From: a virus
Length of the DNA: 35,823 nucleotides
Virus record (IMG/VR): IMGVR_UViG_3300010397_000068
Location: 1 to 35,823 of that record
Strand: one strand, 5' to 3'
Shown: in pieces, positions 20,609 through 29,902 of the stretch
Layout of the letters: every line of letters starts with the position of its first letter
How positions within the stretch are numbered: position 1 is the first letter of the stretch
Made by a program: the position numbers and the translations under genes
Notes under the pieces: generated by a model
What the model was told of the DNA's origin: nothing
The model's database searches: none
The model's input: only the letters and a program-made list of their open reading frames with translations

Positions 20609-21186
20609 GTATTTGTTTGCTGGCGCACCTCGACGTCGCGCCGGTCTGCGGGCGTCGCCATCGCGGTCACGTTGGCGCCCGACGTCGCCTTCGGCTTGCC
20701 CTTGGGCGGCTCTCCCTCCTGGGGCTTCTCCTGGGGCCCGCCCAGCCCGCCCGTCACCACGTCGGCCGGCGGCTTCTGGAAGAGCACGGCCAGCACCGTC
20801 TCGGCCCAGCCTTCGTACGGCGGCGCCGTCGTCACGAGATCATGGAGCGCCTCCCGCTCGAGCTCTCCGTAGATCTCAGGGAAGGCGAACGAGACCGCGT
20901 CCACCTCGTCGGGCCCCAGCATCCCCGCGCGCATGAGCGCGCGCGTGCGATCGTGCGGCGAGGCGATCACCGCGAACACCCGGTCGAGCCGATCCTGGTC
21001 GACCGCCGACAGCGGCAAGGGCGCGCCCCACTTGTCGAGCTGCAGCTTTGGCGTCCTCGTCATGAGGTACTGTTTCGCCAGCGTCGGCGGATCGGGCTCT
21101 GCGGTGAGCACCTGCATCATCCGCTCGAGGTCGACGTGCGCGGGCTCCGGTGGCGCCGGCGCGGGCGGCTTGTTGAGCCAGCTCAC
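20605..21186 (-). CDS. Hypothetical virion-module protein (193 aa)
   Basis: The GTG at 21186 overlaps the preceding stop. It starts with a proline-rich stretch (PPAPAPPEPAHVDLERMM), a helical middle (DRLDRVFAVIASPHDRTRAL), and a disordered C-terminus rich in Gly, Pro and Lys. No family recognised. It ends the ejection-protein operon and may be a chaperone or minor ejection protein. Confidence 0.65.
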   Translation of the reverse strand: MSWLNKPPAPAPPEPAHVDLERMMQVLTAEPDPPTLAKQYLMTRTPKLQLDKWGAPLPLSAVDQDRLDRVFAVIASPHDRTRALMRAGMLGPDEVDAVSFAFPEIYGELEREALHDLVTTAPPYEGWAETVLAVLFQKPPADVVTGGLGGPQEKPQEGEPPKGKPKATSGANVTAMATPADRRDVEVRQQTNT

Positions 21187-23189
21187 GGCGCGATCACTTC
21201 GTGAATGAGCGCAGCATGCCCCAGGTTGTGGTCGTTGACGTCGAGCGCGTGGTGCAGCGCCGCCGGGAGGCCCGCGGCGGTGCGCTCCTCGGCGGTCGCC
21301 GGGCGGCCGAACAGGCGCACGCCGTTGAGGAGCTTGCTGGGCGCCCCCGAATCCTTCGCGGCGGCTCCGACGGTCGCTGTCCGTGCCGCGGTCGCCGGAA
21401 TCGTCTCGGCGGCGGCTGGAGCTCCAGCGGCGACCCGCGACAGCCCGTAGTCGATGTGCCGACCGACCTGGGCGGCCGCGCGGCCGGCCGCGGGAAGAAC
21501 CTTCGTCGCGAGAGCGGCCGCGGCCGCCTCCTTGATGCCACCGCCGGCGAGGTGCACGCCCTCGCCCAGCATGCCGCCGGCCAGCATCTCAGGCGCGGCC
21601 TCGCGCAGTCGGCCCACCAGCGACTTGGCGCCGGTCTGCTCGTTCATGAGGCGCTCTTTGAGCACGTCCCGCATCGGGATCAGCACGGACGTGCTCTTGT
21701 TGCGGGCCCTGAAGCGATCGAGGTTCACGCCGGGGGCCACGTCTTCCAGCTGCGAGGTGGCGTCCTCGATCGCGCCGCGGTAGGCGCCGTAGAGATCGCG
21801 CTTCACCTGCGTCTTGAGCGCGCGCGAGGCCCCCGGCGTCGTGCCAAACGCGGCGTCGCCGATCTCGTTCCGCATGCCGCGGAGCTGCTCCCCGCTCAGG
21901 ACGGCGTTTTCCGCCTGCTTGCCGCCGTAGTTCTTGACGAGCGAATCGATCTCGCGCTGCACCGCCTCGGCCGCCTGCCCCTTGCCGGCGCCGAGATAGC
22001 CGTCCTTGAGCTTCTTCATCGGCCCAACGACGTCGGTCAGCTTCACGCCGCCGGCGTCGGTGATCGCCTTGTAAACGGGCGCGTTCATCGCGTCATTGCG
22101 GTCGATGATCTCCTGGACGCTCTCCAGCGCCTTCTTTGGGTTCCGCGCCGCCGCCGTCGACAGCGTGTGCTCGAGCGCCGGATCTTCGTCGAGCACGTCG
22201 CCCAGGCGCTCGCCCTCCTCGCCCGCGCGCGCGGCCAGCTTGCGCACCTGAGACTTTGTCGGCTTCGCCCCTTCGCCTTCGCCCTGGACGACGTCCTTGA
22301 GCGCCCGGGCGCGCACTCGCGCCGGAGCCCCCTCGATCGCGCCAGCCCCGGCCCCCAGCGCACCGCCGAGCGCGGCGCCTTCGAGCGCATCGCGCGCCGA
22401 TCCGGTCTGGCCGCCGCCCTGGATCCCGCCCTCGAGAGCGCCTGTCCCGGCGCGCGTGAGCAGCGGACCCGCCACCCTCCCCAGGACGGGGGCGACGAGC
22501 TTGCCGGCGCCACCGGCCAGGACGGTGGAGACGACGCCACGGGCGGTCGGATCGTCACGCAGTTCACCCGGCAACCCCTGCGCCGGCTTCGGCAACGGCG
22601 TGTTGATGTCCTGCGGCGGGCTCACGAATGCGGCGCGGGCGGGCAGGCCGATCTCCCCCAGCGGCGTCACCTGCGCCCCGGTGCCGATCCCGAGATCTTC
22701 GTCGCTCATCGACTCCGAGCGCGGACGATGGTTGACCGGCGCCGGCGCGGGTGGCGGTGCCGTGGCGGCCAGCCACTGATCGACAGGATCGGACGCCGCC
22801 GACGGGGGAGGTCCGCCGACGCCGTAGAACTTCGCCTGCTGCTCGTGAAGGGCCTGCGCGTAGCGGGTCGCCGCGTCTGGGTCCTTGAACTTGCCGAGAT
22901 GCCTCCCGGTCTTCATGTACTGCTTGACGGCTTCGTCGTCCGACAAAACGCGCGCATGAGGTCCATCGCTCACCGTCGGAAGCAGCACCTCCTTGCCGTC
23001 GATGTTGAACGATGCGGATCGAACCGTGCTGATCGACCCGTCCGGGTTCTTCACCCGGGGACGGTGCGCAAGGTCGATATTGCCCGGCTCCAGCAACCCG
23101 TCGAATTTGCCCGTGGGGCCGGCGGATTCTGCAGCGGGCGCCACCGGCGGCGCTGTCGCCGCGAGCCATGCGTCGGCGTCATCCGCCAC
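21183..23189 (-). CDS. Large internal virion/ejection-type protein (668 aa)
   Basis: The GTG at 23189 overlaps the previous gene by 11 nt. Near residues 35-120 it carries GNIDLAHRPRVKNPDGSIST, then VLLPTVSDG, then MKTGRHLGKFKDPDAATRYA. This motif (GNIDLxxRPxVxNxDGSxSTV ... TGxHLGxFxxxxxA) recurs in podophage internal virion and multi-domain lytic proteins. The middle has Gly/Ala-rich, possibly membrane-active helices (GALGAGAGAIEGAPARVRAR). No lysozyme motif is evident. Last and largest of three ejection-type genes. Confidence 0.75.
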   Translation of the reverse strand: MADDADAWLAATAPPVAPAAESAGPTGKFDGLLEPGNIDLAHRPRVKNPDGSISTVRSASFNIDGKEVLLPTVSDGPHARVLSDDEAVKQYMKTGRHLGKFKDPDAATRYAQALHEQQAKFYGVGGPPPSAASDPVDQWLAATAPPPAPAPVNHRPRSESMSDEDLGIGTGAQVTPLGEIGLPARAAFVSPPQDINTPLPKPAQGLPGELRDDPTARGVVSTVLAGGAGKLVAPVLGRVAGPLLTRAGTGALEGGIQGGGQTGSARDALEGAALGGALGAGAGAIEGAPARVRARALKDVVQGEGEGAKPTKSQVRKLAARAGEEGERLGDVLDEDPALEHTLSTAAARNPKKALESVQEIIDRNDAMNAPVYKAITDAGGVKLTDVVGPMKKLKDGYLGAGKGQAAEAVQREIDSLVKNYGGKQAENAVLSGEQLRGMRNEIGDAAFGTTPGASRALKTQVKRDLYGAYRGAIEDATSQLEDVAPGVNLDRFRARNKSTSVLIPMRDVLKERLMNEQTGAKSLVGRLREAAPEMLAGGMLGEGVHLAGGGIKEAAAAALATKVLPAAGRAAAQVGRHIDYGLSRVAAGAPAAAETIPATAARTATVGAAAKDSGAPSKLLNGVRLFGRPATAEERTAAGLPAALHHALDVNDHNLGHAALIHEVIAP

Positions 23190-24636
23190 GGACCAGCTCC
23201 CGGATCCTGGCTTCAACCTGCGCCGCACGCGGATCGCCGGCGGCACGCAGCCGTTGCAGCAGATCAGACCCAGCGCGCAGCTGAGCGGCGCGATCCGGAG
23301 GTGGCGCTGGCGGGCCCACGTGCCGGGGAGCGGGGCGCGCGCTCGGCGCGGCGGGCGGTGGGGCTGTCGCGGCTGGTGCCGGCGCTCCAGATCCGAGATG
23401 CCGCGAGACATTGCCCCCGGTGATCTGGTCGAGCGTCTGATGCAGCCGCTGCAGCTTCGTGGCGCGCGCTTCGGGCGAGTCCGACGGGCGCACCTCGTAT
23501 TGATCCTGCCACAGCCGGTCGGCCGCCTCTGGGTTGGCGACAGCCTTCTTGCTCACGAGATCGCCGATAACCGCCGCCTTCAACCGTGCGTTGGCGCCCT
23601 CCGCGGTCTGCCCCTCGGAGTCCTTGAGCGCGTACGGGGTGACCCCCTCGAGCATGCCCGGCTGGAACCCGGCGACCGTCTTGAAGTCGGCGGCCAGCGG
23701 CGGCGCGGCGGCGGCGCCCTCGTTCGCCTTCGCCTGCGCGGCGGCGTTCGTGCGGCTGGTCACCGCCTCATCCTTCCGCTTCGCCTCCTCCACGTGCTTC
23801 GAGATCGTTTCGTAGAGCGGCTTGACGTACTCGGCGTGCGCGGCCGCGCGCTTCTCGTGGAGCGCCGCGATCGCCTCGTGGGCGTCGATGTCCGGTTGCG
23901 ACAGCCCCACCGCCGCCAGCCGGGCGCGCCCGATCCGCTCGAGCTGGGCGTAGGCCGCCGCCTCGCGCAAGGAAACGTCCTGCAGCATCTGCTGGCGGGC
24001 CTTGAAGGCGTCGTCAATCCCGGTCCGCGCCATCACGACGTGGTCTTTCATTTCCGCGATGTGCGCCTTTTGCTTCTCCATGTCGGAGGCGATGATGCTG
24101 CCCACCGTGTCGAGCGTCGGCGGCGCGTGACCGGCGCGCACGGCCGCACCGACTACCTTCGCGTCCCCGACGGCGCCCAGCGCCAGCCCGAAGCCGCGGA
24201 GCACGTCGCCCCAGGTGTCGCCGTGGTGGAAGAACGACGCCGGCGGCGTGTTGTCGAGCCGTTGCTGCGCGACCGCGGCGCGCGCGCGGCCCTCGTCGAT
24301 CATCTTCTGCGTGTCCGCGTACGCCTTGTCGGTCTCGCTCTGGAAGCCCTGGCCGGCGAGCTCGGCGCGGCGGGCGCTGTCGGCCGCGATCTCGGCCTCG
24401 CGCCTCTTCTGCGCGGTCTTTTCGTTGATGACACCTTCGCCCTCGGCCGAGGCCGCGTCCTGTCCCTTCTCCGCTTCGACCTGGACCGGCGACAGCGCCT
24501 TGGTCTCGGTGTTGGTGCCCCTGGTGGTGGTCGAGCCGCTGGTGTCGGTCTGCTCGTGCTCGGGCGGCATCACGCCGGCCGGATACGGGTAGGCCGTTTG
24601 ATCGGCCGCCTGGTTGGCGTTGAGCGCGGGATCCAT
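23179..24636 (-). CDS. Ejection-type coiled-coil protein (485 aa)
   Basis: The ATG at 24636 overlaps the preceding stop by 1 nt (TGATG). The protein is rich in Ala, Gln, Glu and Lys with long helical runs (KTAQKRREAEIAADSARRAE; ISKHVEEAKRKDEAVTSRTN). A short hydrophobic helix (VLRGFGLALGAVGDAKVVG) lies near residue 150. The C-terminal 80 residues are Pro/Ala-rich. Composition and position fit podophage ejection proteins that form a channel through the envelope, but no specific family is recognised. Confidence 0.7.
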   Translation of the reverse strand: MDPALNANQAADQTAYPYPAGVMPPEHEQTDTSGSTTTRGTNTETKALSPVQVEAEKGQDAASAEGEGVINEKTAQKRREAEIAADSARRAELAGQGFQSETDKAYADTQKMIDEGRARAAVAQQRLDNTPPASFFHHGDTWGDVLRGFGLALGAVGDAKVVGAAVRAGHAPPTLDTVGSIIASDMEKQKAHIAEMKDHVVMARTGIDDAFKARQQMLQDVSLREAAAYAQLERIGRARLAAVGLSQPDIDAHEAIAALHEKRAAAHAEYVKPLYETISKHVEEAKRKDEAVTSRTNAAAQAKANEGAAAAPPLAADFKTVAGFQPGMLEGVTPYALKDSEGQTAEGANARLKAAVIGDLVSKKAVANPEAADRLWQDQYEVRPSDSPEARATKLQRLHQTLDQITGGNVSRHLGSGAPAPAATAPPPAAPSARPAPRHVGPPAPPPDRAAQLRAGSDLLQRLRAAGDPRAAQVEARIRELVRGG

Positions 24637-25595
24637 CAGGCGTACGCCCGCGCGGCCTCGATGCCGCTCACACGCTGGTGGAGGCGCCCGAGCCCCCCGA
24701 GGATGTCGGAGATCGCCGTGGCGCTGATCCACTTCTTGCCGTCGGGCCCGGTGGTGACGTCGTGGGTCGGCAGATCGGTCGCCATCGGGCCGAACCGCTT
24801 GCCGGGCACCTGCCCCGGCGCGCCCGGATCCTTGTACTCCCACTCTTTCGGCTTCGAGAGCGAGTCCAGGAACTCGTCCGACATCTTCGTGCCATCGTGC
24901 ACGTCGGTCTTCAGCTGCGGATCGGATGCCGCGATGCCCTTGCCGGCGGCGGCGTAGAGCTGCCCCATGGCCGCCTGGTTGGCCGCGTTCGCCTGGGTCT
25001 GGATCTGCTGCTGGCCCATCTGCGCGCTGAAGGGCGCCTGGTTGGCGCTGTTGTAGGCGTTCGCGGCGTTCGCCACCGCACCAGACGACGTCGCGAACTG
25101 CTGCTGTCCGGCGTTCTGGTTCTGGGCGGTCGCATTGGCGAGCGTCTGGCGCGCGGCCTCCTGCTCCTGGGCGGCCATCGCGGCGCCGGGCGCGGTGCTG
25201 GCGATCTGCGTCTGCTGGGCGCTCGACAGGCCAGCCCGAAGCGCCTCGCCCGGGTTCGTTCCGGTGTAGGCGGCGGCGGCGTTGACGGCGTTGCGGGCGT
25301 TCTGGTCGGTCTGCGCCCGCATGAGGTTCGTGGCCGCCGTCGGCGCGCCGCTGGCCGCCGCGCGCAGCTGGTCGATCGTCTGCTGCTGCAGGTTGGTGGC
25401 ATGCTGCATTTGCCCCTGGGCCTGCTCCTGATTCGCCTGCTGGCGCCCGTAGTCCTGGTTATAGGACGTCGCCGCGTCCAGTAGGTTCTTGTAGGCAGGG
25501 TTGTCCGTCGTCGCCAGGTTCGGCGGTGCCGGGTTGGTGATCCCCAGCTTGTCGGTGCCGTACCGGATGTCATCGAGCGGGTTGTACCAAGCCAT
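24636..25595 (-). CDS. Ejection-type protein with an S74-like C-terminal motif (319 aa)
   Basis: The ATG at 25595 has GGGGG 6 nt upstream. The first about 230 residues are Ala/Gln/Asn-rich helices (QQANQEQAQGQMQHATNLQQ). The C-terminus has SDPQLKTDVHDG, SKPKEWEYKDPGAPGQ, KRFGPMATDLPTHDVTTGPD and AISDILGGLGRLHQRVSGIE. This order (SDxxLKT ... W.YKDP ... G.mA.DL ... L..LH.R) resembles intramolecular chaperone (peptidase S74-type) domains that also occur at the ends of podophage ejection proteins. First gene of the ejection operon. Confidence 0.75.
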   Translation of the reverse strand: MAWYNPLDDIRYGTDKLGITNPAPPNLATTDNPAYKNLLDAATSYNQDYGRQQANQEQAQGQMQHATNLQQQTIDQLRAAASGAPTAATNLMRAQTDQNARNAVNAAAAYTGTNPGEALRAGLSSAQQTQIASTAPGAAMAAQEQEAARQTLANATAQNQNAGQQQFATSSGAVANAANAYNSANQAPFSAQMGQQQIQTQANAANQAAMGQLYAAAGKGIAASDPQLKTDVHDGTKMSDEFLDSLSKPKEWEYKDPGAPGQVPGKRFGPMATDLPTHDVTTGPDGKKWISATAISDILGGLGRLHQRVSGIEAARAYA

Positions 25596-25622
25596 TCAGC
25601 GCCCCCTGTTCAGGCGTTCATC

Positions 25623-25650
25623 TTGACGGGCCACCCTCGGCGCTTACACC
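25623..25650 (+). promoter_or_regulatory. Promoter candidate for the plus-strand lipoprotein
   Basis: TTGACG (25623-25628), 16-nt spacer, TACACC (25645-25650). The ATG at 25659 lies only 8 nt past the -10 box, so the mRNA would be almost leaderless. The -35 is strong, the -10 weak. The 63-nt gap 25596-25658 also contains the ribosome site of the divergent gene at 25595. Confidence 0.5.
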
Positions 25651-25658
25651 CTGGGACC

Positions 25659-26171
25659 ATGCGAGTCATCATTTTTTGCGCCCTCGCGGCGCTGGTTGGT
25701 TGCAGCGACGGCTCCGTTCCAGAGGCCGCCGCAACGGGCGGCGCGGGCGGGCAAACGGTGGCGGCGACCGGCGGCACCGGCGGCCACGTCATGATGATGA
25801 CCGCGACGGGCGGCGTTGCCGGCGCTGCGGTCGGCACCGGCGGCACGGGCGGGTCGCAGGCCATCGACGCCGGAACTGACGCGCAGACGAAGAACTGCGC
25901 CGCCCTTACCCCGGTCGATATTACGCAGGTCGTGTCGGTGACGAAGTCATTTTCCAAATATGGCCAAAGCTCCCCGACTTCCTGCTCTCCGACATCAGAA
26001 ACGGCGAACATCGTCAATGGCGTCGACGTCAACGAACCGTCCTGGACCGCAAGCGGCTTCAACGCGAACGGATCTGGATCCACCTGCACAATCGACATGT
26101 ACTGGACTGGCAGCAGCCCGTCCTGCGGAACGATAACCGCCGTCGCTATATTCACCGTCCAGCTCAATTGA
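25659..26171 (+). CDS. Lipoprotein cargo gene (moron) with Gly/Thr-rich linker (170 aa)
   Basis: It starts MRVIIFCALAALVGCSDGSV, a short signal peptide with lipobox LVGC. The next 60 residues are a low-complexity linker (ATGGAGGQTVAATGGTGGH), a style I associate with Myxococcota lipoproteins. The C-terminal domain (about 85-170) has Cys pairs and a pattern like TSETANIVNGVDVNEPSWTA. Function is unknown; phage-encoded lipoproteins often block superinfection or change the host surface. It is alone on the plus strand between tail and ejection genes, with its own promoter and a 3' inverted repeat. The ATG at 25659 was preferred over one further upstream because the signal peptide begins there. 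Confidence 0.8.
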   Translation: MRVIIFCALAALVGCSDGSVPEAAATGGAGGQTVAATGGTGGHVMMMTATGGVAGAAVGTGGTGGSQAIDAGTDAQTKNCAALTPVDITQVVSVTKSFSKYGQSSPTSCSPTSETANIVNGVDVNEPSWTASGFNANGSGSTCTIDMYWTGSSPSCGTITAVAIFTVQLN

Positions 26172-26219
26172 TGCGCCGCCAGAAGCGGGGACATTGTCCC
26201 CGTTAGCGAATCGCATCAA
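26168..26219. terminator. Nested inverted repeat between convergent genes, with palindrome copy 3
   Basis: Outer arms TTGATGCG (26168-26175) and CGCATCAA (26212-26219) enclose the 17-bp palindrome CGGGGACATTGTCCCCG (26186-26202). It spans the lipoprotein stop and lies just before the convergent tail gene stop (26238), the place for a bidirectional terminator. There is no U-tract on either side, so termination is not certain. Confidence 0.5.
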
Positions 26220-26237
26220 GTGAATAACTGCGCGGCC

Positions 26238-29200
26238 TTACGACTGCCAGCGCCGTCCCGGCGTGAGCTTCCGCGGGCCGTACTTGATGCCCACGATCGC
26301 GGACCAGGCATCGAGCCGCACGCCGACGTCGCCGCTGGCCAGCTGCATCTCGAGGGAGAACGATCCGCACTTCCCGAGCCCGCCGGTTTTCGCCTCGTAC
26401 TCGCCGCGGGTGACCGTGACCGGCGACAGAGCGACTCTGGCGCCCGTCTCCTGGTCGTTGAGATAGACGAGCAGCGTCTGTTGCGGGCCGCTCACCTCCG
26501 TCAGGTCGAGCAGCAGCCGCACGTTGTAGAGGCGCAGGTAACCGCCCATGTCCGCCGGGCGATACCAGGCCGAACGGATGCGGCCGAGGTAGCTGGCGTT
26601 GGTGCCGGACGGATCGTTGAGGTTGGCGTCGGTGCCCTCGGTCCACATGGTGCCGCCGCTCAAGAACAGGACGTCTTGCGCGCCAACCGAGCGCATGAGC
26701 AGCGGGGCGTTGCCTTGCGGAAAGGTGTCGCGGATCCAGAGGCTGCGCAGGCGGTCGAACACGTACTGGCCGGCCAGGCCGAGGAAACGGATCTCGTTCT
26801 GGTCGCCGTTGTAGGTCGCCGAAATGAGGGTGTCTGGCGTGTTGACGAGCGGTTGCCCAAGGTACTGGTCGACCGGGAGGCCAACGAAGTCGATGCCCAG
26901 CGAGCCGTTGATGCGGTAGATGCCCTGCTCGCTGCCAAAGTAGACCTCTGCGCCAGTCGAAACGTACGGCTGGCCCAGCAGCAGGCCGACCTCGGACGAC
27001 AGCCGCACCGGTTGGTACTGGTTGCCGCCCCCGGTGTTGTCGGGGCCGCCGTGGGGGACGTAGTAGATGCCCCGCGAGCTCTTGAAGAGGACGAGCTTGT
27101 CATCGCAGGCGGCCATGCCGGAGAACGGCCCAAGCTCGTCGGGCGTGTCGAAGTTGAACGACGCGGGGAACTCGGGCGAGGTGCCCTGGAGGATCGGCTT
27201 CGAATACCAGACGCGCGTCGGGAAGTCGCGATCGATGCCCCACAGCCGCCCGTCGAACAGCACCACGTGGGAGAACGGCGGCGTGACGGTGGCCGGCTGC
27301 TCGCCGACGTCGCCTTCGCTCAGCGCCGTGATGAGCTGCGTGCCCAGATCGATGTCAGAGTTGAAGTCGGTGAGAGAGATCTGCGTTGTCGCCTGCGCCG
27401 TGCCGGTTTGCTTCGACGTCAGGAAGTACACCGATCCGTTGGCGAACGTGCGATAGAGCTTCGCCGTCCGCACGCGCAGCTGCGACTCGAGCGGCGTAAG
27501 CGTGGCCACCCAGGCGACGGCGTTCTGCCCGGCCGATAGCGTAACGAAAGTTGGGATGCTGGGCGTCGATCGCCAGAGGTTGCCGGCCTCGTCGCTCATT
27601 TCGACGACAAGGACGAAGCCGTAGGTGCTGCCTGGGGTAAGTCCGCCGCCGGTGGTGGCGGTCAGCTGCACCTTGTAGGGCAGCGCGCTGGCGCCGTGTC
27701 CGACGATCTGCTGCCCGTCGACCGTCTGCAGCAGGTGACCGGAAGGCAGGTAGGAGGCCGACGCGGTCTTGACGCCCTGGCCGAGGTTCACGCCCTGCAT
27801 GTTCGAGGCTTTGAGGTGCAGGACGTCCCACCGGTCGATCGCGTACTGCACCGGGTGCGAAACAGCACCGGTGTCGGTTCGGGCAAGGCGCGGCAAGATG
27901 AACGAAAATGCGCTGGCGCCGGTGCGCACCACCTGGCACTGAGATCCGGCGAAGATGGTTCCCGTGCGATCGCAGCCGGCCGGCGGCCCCGCCTGCATGG
28001 GGATCATGCGCGCCTGTGGCTCGCAGAACTGGTTGATGACGATCGTGGTGCCGCCGTATTCCAGCGCCATCTCGTAGAACGAGTGCTGAAAGTCAGCTCC
28101 TGGGGCAAGAGTCCCGGGCAGGCCGATGTGAACGCCGGCGATCCAGTGCATCGCGTCCGTCCCCGGCTCGCGCCAGCCATTCGAATCGATGTAGATGCCG
28201 GTGCCGTCGGGAACGATCTGCGTCTCAGCGCCAGCGCCAGGGGCCGTTATCGACTTCGACGCCCAGATGCCGCCGGTCGACGTCTGGAAGACCACCACGT
28301 GGCCGCCGCCGCCGTTGACGGCCACGCCAGCGAAGCCGGTCACCGTGGGCCGCGAGCCCGCCGCCGTCGCCGTGAGGACGGTGCCCGCGCTGTTGAACCG
28401 GATCACCGCCTGGACGTTGGCGCGAGAGATCGCCGCGTACCGAACGCCGGAGCCGTCGGGGTCTGGCAACAGCTGCACGCACTGGGTGACGCTCACGGCG
28501 GTGGTAACGTTCGTCGCGAGCGCCATCGCGCTCGTCACCTCGAGAATGTGCAGCTGGTTGCTCGTGTCCTGGTAGACGACGGTCGCGTTGGCCGAGCCGG
28601 GATAGATGATCGCGTCGAGGCCAGAGCCGGTGGCCACGCCGCCCGCGATCAGTATCGTCGGCCCCGCCGCCGCCGCGCCGTTGCCGGTCCAGGTCTGGCC
28701 GACCAGGTTGTTGCCCTCGATCCAGACCAGCAGGAACGTCCCCGGAGAGCCCGGGAAGTAGACGGCGCGCGGCCGCTTGGCGGTGGTGGTGACGCTGGTC
28801 GATCCGAACGTGAACGGCAGGCCCTGCGCCTCGCCCTCGGCCAGCGTCTTGAACATCGCCGTCGCGAACGTCGGAGCGGTCGAATCAGCCCAGGCGCTGA
28901 ACTGCATGCCGTTGCCGACCGCAAACGTCGTAAATGGCCGCGGATCATTGATGTAGCCGAGCGACTTCCGCGACCATAGCGGCAGGGACGCCTGCCCGGA
29001 TCCGGCGCTCGGGGTGCCCCCGTAGAGCGGCAGAAACTGCGGCGGGACGGTCCAGCGCGTGGCGGCCGTGGGCGAGTAGAGCCGGGCGCAGGTGTTCACG
29101 TCGCTCGACATCTCGGTCAGTGCGAGGAGGCCGCCGCCGGGGAGCTCCACGGCGCGGACGATGTCCTTGCCGCCGGCGAGGGTGAGATCGTCGGCGACGC

Positions 29201-29360
29201 TGTGCGCCCAGGCGTGCCGCCGGCGCCACTCTCCGGTGCGCTCCATCCGAACGTCGTCGAGCCGGATGTAGGTCCCCGGCGATTGGATGAGGGGCGCTTC
29301 CTTGCCCGAGAGGCCACCGGCGACGGGAAGGCGGATCGTCTGTTTCTGCAGGCCCGACAT
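26238..29360 (-). CDS. Large tail nozzle/stabilisation-like protein (1040 aa)
   Basis: It begins MSGLQKQTIRLPVAGGLSGK. The protein is beta-rich with regularly spaced motifs, notably FDGRLWGIDRDFPTRVWYSK, PASFNFDTPDELGPFSGMAA, KSSRGIYYVPHGG and GAEVYFGSEQGIYRINGSLG. This WYSKP/G.Y.I..G pattern resembles propeller-like tail-tube/nozzle proteins of podophages (P22 gp10/T7 gp12 type). Size and position between connectors and ejection proteins fit. The ATG at 29360 overlaps the preceding TGA (TGATG). No tape-measure protein exists in the genome, consistent with a short tail. Confidence 0.75.
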   Translation of the reverse strand: MSGLQKQTIRLPVAGGLSGKEAPLIQSPGTYIRLDDVRMERTGEWRRRHAWAHSVADDLTLAGGKDIVRAVELPGGGLLALTEMSSDVNTCARLYSPTAATRWTVPPQFLPLYGGTPSAGSGQASLPLWSRKSLGYINDPRPFTTFAVGNGMQFSAWADSTAPTFATAMFKTLAEGEAQGLPFTFGSTSVTTTAKRPRAVYFPGSPGTFLLVWIEGNNLVGQTWTGNGAAAAGPTILIAGGVATGSGLDAIIYPGSANATVVYQDTSNQLHILEVTSAMALATNVTTAVSVTQCVQLLPDPDGSGVRYAAISRANVQAVIRFNSAGTVLTATAAGSRPTVTGFAGVAVNGGGGHVVVFQTSTGGIWASKSITAPGAGAETQIVPDGTGIYIDSNGWREPGTDAMHWIAGVHIGLPGTLAPGADFQHSFYEMALEYGGTTIVINQFCEPQARMIPMQAGPPAGCDRTGTIFAGSQCQVVRTGASAFSFILPRLARTDTGAVSHPVQYAIDRWDVLHLKASNMQGVNLGQGVKTASASYLPSGHLLQTVDGQQIVGHGASALPYKVQLTATTGGGLTPGSTYGFVLVVEMSDEAGNLWRSTPSIPTFVTLSAGQNAVAWVATLTPLESQLRVRTAKLYRTFANGSVYFLTSKQTGTAQATTQISLTDFNSDIDLGTQLITALSEGDVGEQPATVTPPFSHVVLFDGRLWGIDRDFPTRVWYSKPILQGTSPEFPASFNFDTPDELGPFSGMAACDDKLVLFKSSRGIYYVPHGGPDNTGGGNQYQPVRLSSEVGLLLGQPYVSTGAEVYFGSEQGIYRINGSLGIDFVGLPVDQYLGQPLVNTPDTLISATYNGDQNEIRFLGLAGQYVFDRLRSLWIRDTFPQGNAPLLMRSVGAQDVLFLSGGTMWTEGTDANLNDPSGTNASYLGRIRSAWYRPADMGGYLRLYNVRLLLDLTEVSGPQQTLLVYLNDQETGARVALSPVTVTRGEYEAKTGGLGKCGSFSLEMQLASGDVGVRLDAWSAIVGIKYGPRKLTPGRRWQS

Positions 29361-29902
29361 CAGCTCACCACCACGTGGACGCCGCGCACCTTGGCCGCGG
29401 CAGATCCGGCCTGCAGCGTGAACTTCAGCAGGACGATGCCGCCTGGGTTCGGGATCGTTCCGCTGATCTCCTGCTTCCCGAACGTGCTGGACGCCTGCGC
29501 CGTCGAGCCCACGAGCGTGCCAGCAGCGTCAGGCAGGCCCGTGGCGCCCAGGACGCCGCCGACGCGCAGGTGGAACTGCGCCGTGCCGCCGGCGGACGCG
29601 GTGTAGAGCGCGGCGGCGATGTCGAGGGTCGGCTTGGTGATCCCGGCGCACAGGAACGGAAAGCAGAGATCGGGCGCGGCGAACTCGCTGCCCGACGTGG
29701 TACTCACGAGCGCGGAGCTGGCGAAGCTGGCAAGCACGCCGCCGCCAGATCCACCGGTGACGGTCTCGTTGATCACCGTCTTGATGAACTGGGTGAGGTT
29801 TCCGCCGGCCGGCTTGTCGATCTTCTCGTAGAGACCGACCAGGATGTCGAGCAGGCCCTGGTCGGTCGCGATGCCGGCGGCGGTCGGTCGCCGGAAGCTC
29901 AT
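29360..29902 (-). CDS. Virion protein, unknown family (180 aa)
   Basis: The ATG at 29902 overlaps the previous stop (ATGA). It starts MSFRRPTAAGIATDQGLLDI with a short helical region, then a beta-rich C-terminal half (AQFHLRVGGVLGATGLPDAA; GGIVLLKFTLQAGSAAAKVR). The latter resembles a small beta-sandwich. It lies between a connector-like gene and the tail nozzle, so a tail or head-tail joining role is likely. Confidence 0.65.
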   Translation of the reverse strand: MSFRRPTAAGIATDQGLLDILVGLYEKIDKPAGGNLTQFIKTVINETVTGGSGGGVLASFASSALVSTTSGSEFAAPDLCFPFLCAGITKPTLDIAAALYTASAGGTAQFHLRVGGVLGATGLPDAAGTLVGSTAQASSTFGKQEISGTIPNPGGIVLLKFTLQAGSAAAKVRGVHVVVS

